Positions 43,149-46,914 of a stretch of DNA of 46,914 nucleotides are shown here, piece after piece (the stretch's first letter is position 1; each line of letters starts with the position of its first letter). The position numbers and the translations under genes are program-made. The notes under the pieces are model-generated. The model was given only the letters and a program-made list of their open reading frames with translations. It was not told where the DNA came from and did not search any database. This stretch comes from an uncultured Collinsella sp. (GTDB taxonomy: Bacteria > Actinomycetota > Coriobacteriia > Coriobacteriales > Coriobacteriaceae), in assembly GCA_902479095.1 (NCBI GenBank), contig CABSNL010000010.1:1-46914 (forward strand), read 5' to 3'.

Positions 43149-43225
43149 TGCGGGGTGGAGCAGTCTGGTAGCTCGCCGGGCTCATAACCCGGAGGTCGTA
43201 GGTTCAAATCCTGCCCCCGCGACCA
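43149..43225 (+). tRNA. Initiator tRNA-Met (CAT)
   Basis: 77 nt including encoded CCA. The anticodon CAT sits on a stem ending GGG/CCC, the three G-C pairs typical of initiator tRNA. The acceptor stem is TGCGGGG/CCCCGCG: position 1 is U and position 72 is G, a wobble pair instead of the usual C-A mismatch. T-stem GTAGG/CCTGC and the GTTCAAATC T-loop are normal. It has its own promoter and terminator. Confidence 0.95.
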
Positions 43226-43234
43226 AGAACTTGC

Positions 43235-43264
43235 AGCTCGTCGGCCTAGCCGGCGAGCTTTTTT
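43235..43264 (+). terminator. Terminator of the tRNA gene
   Basis: AGCTCGTCGGC and GCCGGCGAGCT form the stem (one mismatch), followed by TTTTTT. Confidence 0.9.
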
Positions 43265-43314
43265 GTTATTCCGGGACTGTGTTTTCGGTCCAATTCTCGG
43301 CCTCTCAAACAAAA

Positions 43315-43369
43315 TCTCGATCTGTAACATCTAGACCCGATTTGGGCGGCTAGATGTTACAGATCGAGA
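43315..43369. repeat. Inverted repeat with perfect 20-bp arms
   Basis: TCTCGATCTGTAACATCTAG (43315-43334) and its complement (43350-43369) flank the loop ACCCGATTTGGGCGG. It is placed between the tRNA terminator and the flavoprotein gene. No other copy occurs in the window. Confidence 0.83.
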
Positions 43370-43511
43370 AAAACCCGCTGTTGGGCTCATCCCATCCACC
43401 TGCCGCTACCTGCTGTCTGCCGATTTCCGTTGCGCTGTTGTATTCCCATGCTATATCCTCTAGACAACTACGCGGCATCATCGCCGCCGCGCCTACAAGA
43501 GAGGAATGTCC

Positions 43512-45542
43512 ATGACCGCACCTGCATCTAAGCTGCTCCAGCCCATTACGGTTGGCCCCCTTGAGCTCAAGAACCGCATTATGTTCCCGCCGCTGACTAC
43601 CGGTTACGAGGAGCGCGACGGTTCCATCGGCGAGCGCAGCCTGGCTTTTTACGAGCGCCTGGCCCGTGGCGGCGTGAGCTACATCGTCATTGGCGACGTT
43701 GCTCCCGTTATGACCGCAAGCCCCACGCCCAAGCTGGCGACCGACGCCCAGATCCCCACGTTTAAGGCGCTGGCCGACGCCGTCCACAAGTATGGTGCCA
43801 AGGTTGCGCTGCAGCTGTTCCACCCCGAGTACGACGTGCCCGGCGTCGGCCGCATGGTCATGGGATCCATGGCCGCCGCTAAGGCCGCGCAGGAGGCCAA
43901 GGCCGCCGGTGACGAGGAGACCTTTGCCGCCAAGATGGCCGAGTCCAACGAGATTCGCAATCAGGCCTACGCCAAGCTGCATCACGACATGCAGCACTTT
44001 GTGAACGAGGCGAGTGTAGAGCAGCTCGCCCAGATCAAGGAGGCCATCGCTGCCTCGGCCGCTCGCGCGCAGCAGGCCGGCATCGACGCCATCGAGGTCC
44101 ACGGCGACCGCTTGGTGGGTTCGCTGTGCTCGGCCATCCTCAACCAGCGCACCGACGAGTACGGTGGCTCGTTCGAGAACCGCGTTCGCTACGCGCTCGA
44201 GGTCGTCGCCGCCATTAAGGAGGCCGCGCCGCAGCTGATGGTGGAGTACAAGCTCCCCGTGATCATGGAGAACCCCGACGGCACGCCGCGCGGCAAGGGC
44301 GGCCTGCAGCCCGACGAGGCCTGCGAGTTTGCCAAGCTGCTTGAGGGCGCGGGCATCGACATGATCCAGGTCGCGCAGGCCAACCACACCGGCAACATGG
44401 GCGACACCATTCCGCCCATGGGCGCCATGCCCTACAACTGGACGCTGCCCGTGGCCGAGCGCGTCAAGGCCCTGGTCTCCGTGCCGGTGGCAACCGTCGG
44501 CCGCGTGGTCTCGGTCGAGGCCGGCGAGAAGATTCTGGAAGACGGCGCCGCCGACATCATCGCCTATGGCCGCTCGCTCATGTGCGATCCCGACATTGCG
44601 CTGAAGGCCGCTACGGGCGAGCCCATCCGCGAGTGCCTCAACTGCAACAAGGGCTGTGTCGACGCGATTCAAAACCGCAAGTACATCTCGTGCGTGCTCA
44701 ACGCCGAGAACGGTGACGAGGCGACCATAGCCATTAAGCCGGGCGAGGGCGACAAGAAGATCGCCGTGGTGGGCGGCGGTATTGCCGGCCTGGAGGCCGC
44801 ACGCGTGGCGGCCAAGCGCGGCTACGACGTGACCATCTACGAGGCGAGCGATCACTTGGGCGGCCAGATTGTGCTGGCGGCCGCGCCCCCGCGCAAGGAC
44901 GAGATCATGCGCTCGGTCGAGTACTACGAGAAGATTCTGCCTGGCCTGGGCGTGAAGGTTGAGCTCAGCCATGCCGCTACCGCTGAGGACCTCAACGCCG
45001 CCGACGCCGCGATTGTGGCCGTGGGCGCGCACGACGTGGTCATCCCCGTTCCGGGCGCCGACTCGGAGAAGGTCGTCTCGAGCTGGGACGTGCTGGCCGG
45101 CAAGGTGAAGCTCAGCGGGCGCGTCGCCGTCATTGGCGGTGGCCTGGTGGGCACCGAGACTGCCGAGTACCTGCTGCAGCACGGCTGCGAGGTGGCGATC
45201 GTGGAGATGCTCGACAAGATTGCCGCGGGCGAGTCCGAGACCATTCTGCCGCTGATCATGAGCGACTTTGCAGAGCACAACGTGGAGCAGCACGTGAAGA
45301 CCTGCCTGACCGCCATTACCGACGAGGGCGTGGAGGCCATTCGCACTACCGAGGACGGCGCCGAGGAGCCGGTAAAGATCGCCTGCGATTACGTGGTGAT
45401 GGCCGTGGGCTCCAAGGCCAACGCGTTTGACCTGGATGGCGTGACGGTGCCCGTGACCTGCGTGGGAGACTGCTCGGGCGAGCGCACCGCCGACATCGCG
45501 AGCGCCATTCGCACGGCATATCACGCGGCCAACGAGCTGTAG
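43512..45542 (+). CDS. Old-yellow-enzyme-type NADH:flavin oxidoreductase (2,4-dienoyl-CoA reductase family)
   Basis: 676 aa. An FMN TIM barrel (1-360; IMFPPLTTGYEERDG, TDEYGGSFENRVRYALEVV), a [4Fe-4S] site CLNCNKGC near residue 376 completed by a Cys about 12 residues on, and a C-terminal FAD/NAD(P) domain (VVGGGIAGLEAARVA, VIGGGLVGTETAEYL). Members reduce enoyl compounds including fatty-acyl, bile-acid or xenobiotic substrates; the substrate here is unknown. Start ATG 43512 rather than 43506, since AGAGAGG ends only 1 nt before the latter. Confidence 0.9.
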   Translation: MTAPASKLLQPITVGPLELKNRIMFPPLTTGYEERDGSIGERSLAFYERLARGGVSYIVIGDVAPVMTASPTPKLATDAQIPTFKALADAVHKYGAKVALQLFHPEYDVPGVGRMVMGSMAAAKAAQEAKAAGDEETFAAKMAESNEIRNQAYAKLHHDMQHFVNEASVEQLAQIKEAIAASAARAQQAGIDAIEVHGDRLVGSLCSAILNQRTDEYGGSFENRVRYALEVVAAIKEAAPQLMVEYKLPVIMENPDGTPRGKGGLQPDEACEFAKLLEGAGIDMIQVAQANHTGNMGDTIPPMGAMPYNWTLPVAERVKALVSVPVATVGRVVSVEAGEKILEDGAADIIAYGRSLMCDPDIALKAATGEPIRECLNCNKGCVDAIQNRKYISCVLNAENGDEATIAIKPGEGDKKIAVVGGGIAGLEAARVAAKRGYDVTIYEASDHLGGQIVLAAAPPRKDEIMRSVEYYEKILPGLGVKVELSHAATAEDLNAADAAIVAVGAHDVVIPVPGADSEKVVSSWDVLAGKVKLSGRVAVIGGGLVGTETAEYLLQHGCEVAIVEMLDKIAAGESETILPLIMSDFAEHNVEQHVKTCLTAITDEGVEAIRTTEDGAEEPVKIACDYVVMAVGSKANAFDLDGVTVPVTCVGDCSGERTADIASAIRTAYHAANEL

Positions 45543-45616
45543 TTAACTTCGCGGCCAGGCGGGGCGGTAGCACGGATCCGTCTCGCCCGGCTGTGTCCCG
45601 TCGGATGTCAACCGGT

Positions 45617-45651
45617 GCGGGGCCTGCAAGCGCGCAGGTCTCGCCCTTTTT
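45617..45651 (+). terminator. Terminator after the flavoprotein gene
   Basis: GCGGGGCCTGC (45617-45627) and GCAGGTCTCGC (45634-45644) pair with two mismatches and are followed by TTTTT. Another GC-rich palindromic stretch (about 45558-45592) lies before it. Confidence 0.75.
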
Positions 45652-45781
45652 GTTTTGCTCCGGTGGATGGCAATGCGCGGTAATCATGAGGAGTGAGGAC
45701 GTCTACTGCCTCGCAGATCACTCAAAATTATTGGGGGAGGGGTTAATAACCATATCCTCTATACCAAAGGACATAAAGAGA

Positions 45782-45798
45782 TGTCAATTTTGTTGACA
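45782..45798. promoter_or_regulatory. Palindromic operator-like site TGTCAA-N5-TTGACA
   Basis: TGTCAATTTTGTTGACA is a 17-bp dyad, close to the TnrA/GlnR-type pattern TGTnA-N7-TnACA. It is in the AT-rich leader region of the HTH gene, about 190 bp before its start. TTGAGC (45911-45916) and TATCTA (45934-45939), 17 bp apart, are a candidate promoter. Nothing else was recognised in the 447-bp gap. Confidence 0.45.
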
Positions 45799-45989
45799 AG
45801 CGAATGACGATTAGCTGCGAGTCAGTTACCAGCGTAAATAATCGATAAAGAAATGTCGTAATTTGGTGCCAAATGCCCAGATAACGCCGCGTCTACTTTA
45901 ATTAACTGCTTTGAGCAAACAGTAAAATGCTACTATCTAACTTGCACGTAAGAAAGCAGATTAACGGTTAAGGCTAAGAAGTGGCAGGT

Positions 45990-46385
45990 ATGTCAGAAGC
46001 AACTAGGACTCGCACGTATGCGCCCGAGGTTAGACAGCGCGCCGTCGAGATCCTCCAAGAGGGGGTCGGTCATCGCGCCCTCGCCGCGGAGCTTGGCATT
46101 CCCCAGGCCACGGCTCGTCAGTGGGCCCGCGCGTATGCTGTGGGCGGTGCCGACGCCGTTCTCAATGCCGGTTCGCATCATCACACCTACTCGTACGACG
46201 TAAAGCTCGCTGTGGTTAAGGACCGTCTGGAAAACGGCTTGACGGTTCGCGAGGCCATGATCAAGCACAAGATTCCCAGCGAGTCTTCGGTCAAGGCTTG
46301 GTGCCGTCAGTACCGCGAGAGCGGTGAGTCCGCACTGGTCGATAAGCCGCGCGGTCGCAAGCCGCGCGTTAAAAAGGCGGAATAG
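45990..46385 (+). CDS. Orphan IS3-OrfA-like helix-turn-helix protein
   Basis: 131 aa from ATG 45990 (GTG 45981, three codons upstream, is an alternative). Two HTH motifs are visible: GVGHRALAAELGIPQATARQ (about 25-45) and LTVREAMIKHKIPSESSVKA (about 84-103). A basic tail (KPRGRKPRVKKAE) follows. It resembles the OrfA subunit of IS3-type transposases, but there is no OrfB, terminal repeat or frameshift signal, and a terminator follows directly. It is therefore probably a domesticated DNA-binding regulator. Confidence 0.75.
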   Translation: MSEATRTRTYAPEVRQRAVEILQEGVGHRALAAELGIPQATARQWARAYAVGGADAVLNAGSHHHTYSYDVKLAVVKDRLENGLTVREAMIKHKIPSESSVKAWCRQYRESGESALVDKPRGRKPRVKKAE

Positions 46386-46397
46386 CAAACGGGATGG

Positions 46398-46420
46398 TGC
46401 GCCCACAGGGGCGCATTTTT
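46398..46420 (+). terminator. Terminator after the HTH gene
   Basis: TGCGCCC (46398-46404) and GGGCGCA (46409-46415) form the stem, followed by TTTTT. Confidence 0.85.
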
Positions 46421-46566
46421 CTTGCCGCCCCTCTACTCCAATGCGGACAGGCTCCTTGCCCCGTACGCCTAAAACTCCCCAGTTGACCGAAAACCCGCTG
46501 CCGCTACTCATCAATTGAGCTATAACGTTAAACAATTGCAGCGTTTTTGCATGGGGGAGTGATGGT

Positions 46567-46867
46567 ATGACGCTACTGTATTTCCTTACCCTGTTTCCGC
46601 TGGTACCGGCGCTGGGCATGCTGTTCGCGCGCGGCGACCGCGCCCGCGATGCGGTGGGGCTCATAGGTTCCGGCATTATTATGGCGGTGACAGTTGTAGT
46701 CGCCGTCATGTTTTTTGGCATGGGTCCGCAGAGCTTTGAGGTTGCCTCCGGCACCTCGCATGTGCTCTCGATCATCAGCTCCGTCATCGACGTCATCCTG
46801 TGCGCCGTCATCCTGTACAACGCGTACAAATATAGGAACGCGCTCACCACGGTGCTCGGCATAGTCC
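46567..46867 (+). CDS. Ech/NuoL-like ion-translocating membrane subunit, 5' part only
   Basis: About 100 genomic codons remain, cut by the contig end. Three hydrophobic segments are visible: LLYFLTLFPLVPALGMLFA, VGLIGSGIIMAVTVVVAVMF and VLSIISSVIDVILCAVILYN. The pattern of a VID segment followed by a YNAYKYRNALT turn is like the N-terminus of EchA/HyfB/NuoL-type antiporter subunits. The original gene would be several hundred codons long. Start ATG 46567 follows GGGGGAG. Residues after LGIVP are adapter-derived and not real. Confidence 0.55.
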
Positions 46868-46914
46868 CTGTCTCTTATACACATCTGACGCTGCCGACGA
46901 AGCTAGAAGTGTAG
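46868..46914. other. Nextera sequencing adapter (artefact)
   Basis: CTGTCTCTTATACACATCT (46868-46886) is the Tn5 mosaic end used in Nextera libraries. It is followed by GACGCTGCCGACGA (46887-46900), an 8-base index AGCTAGAA (46901-46908, complement TTCTAGCT) and GTGTAG (46909-46914), the start of the P5 complement. It reads in frame as SYTHL..., a common artefact peptide. Confidence 0.98.

Noticed and set aside
42953..43330. N-terminal extension of coaX running through the tRNA locus
   Set aside because: It would translate the complement of the tRNA gene; ATG 42952 has a good ribosome site and the correct family start.
43350..45524. 724-codon open frame on the - strand opposite the flavoprotein
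   Set aside because: The + strand protein has complete FMN, Fe-S and FAD motifs, so the antisense frame is a shadow.
45990..46385. Active IS3-family insertion sequence
   Set aside because: OrfB, terminal inverted repeats and a programmed frameshift are all absent and a terminator follows the gene.

Overview
The window looks like one end of a contig from a Coriobacteriia actinomycete, most probably Collinsella or a close relative. This is inferred from the high GC content, the gut-anaerobe gene set (NfnAB, ECF vitamin importer, class B sortase, Ech/NuoL-like membrane subunit) and the abundance of GC-rich palindromic intergenic repeats; no 16S rRNA gene is present to confirm it. The last 47 bases are not genomic: they are a Nextera mosaic end, an index and the start of the P5 adapter.

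Layout. (1) 0.2-12.6 kb is mainly nucleotide synthesis on the + strand: carA-carB with a PyrR-type RNA hairpin over the carA ribosome binding site, purE, purF, purM and purN, interrupted by a class B sortase, a MoaE-like protein and a CmpB-family membrane protein. (2) 12.9-18.7 kb is an AT-richer accessory block: a Tat-type lipoprotein, a zinc-ribbon membrane protein, an orphan 108-residue protein, a five-helix membrane protein, a double zinc-ribbon protein, a Crp/Fnr regulator on the - strand and an AlbA_2/Schlafen-type ATP-binding protein. Two genes in this block have a TTAnC-N4-GnTAA site exactly 28.5 bp before an identical GATAAT hexamer, the geometry of Crp/Fnr class II promoters, and two more sites lie upstream of the Crp/Fnr gene itself. 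(3) 18.9-28.7 kb holds a RelB-like/PIN toxin-antitoxin pair, a PTS EIIA-like protein, a parvulin-type foldase, a YqeY protein, a four-gene polar amino-acid ABC importer, a cytidylate-kinase-like protein and nfnAB. (4) 29.0-34.2 kb (- strand) carries pth, an endonuclease-fold-like orphan flanked by two MITE-like elements, prs and glmU. (5) 34.4-42.0 kb carries an ECF transporter operon (T, fused A1-A2, S), xth, a sirtuin, a folP-folK fusion with a large disordered insertion and a degenerate biotin-ligase-like protein. (6) 42.2-46.9 kb carries coaX, an initiator tRNA, an old-yellow-enzyme-type flavoprotein, an orphan IS3-OrfA-like helix-turn-helix protein and the first part of an ion-translocating membrane subunit.

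Links between the genes. PRPP from Prs feeds the purine genes, and CarAB feeds the pyrimidine and arginine branches. FolP-FolK supports the folate-dependent PurN step, and NfnAB balances NADPH and ferredoxin for synthesis. The most unusual content is non-coding or domesticated: several families of inverted repeats carry a GGGACAG or GTCCC core. Two of them supply the stop codon of purF and of pth. A TIR-bounded 191-bp segment forms the linker of the fused ECF ATPase, and a compact Crp/Fnr regulon candidate is built into the accessory block.
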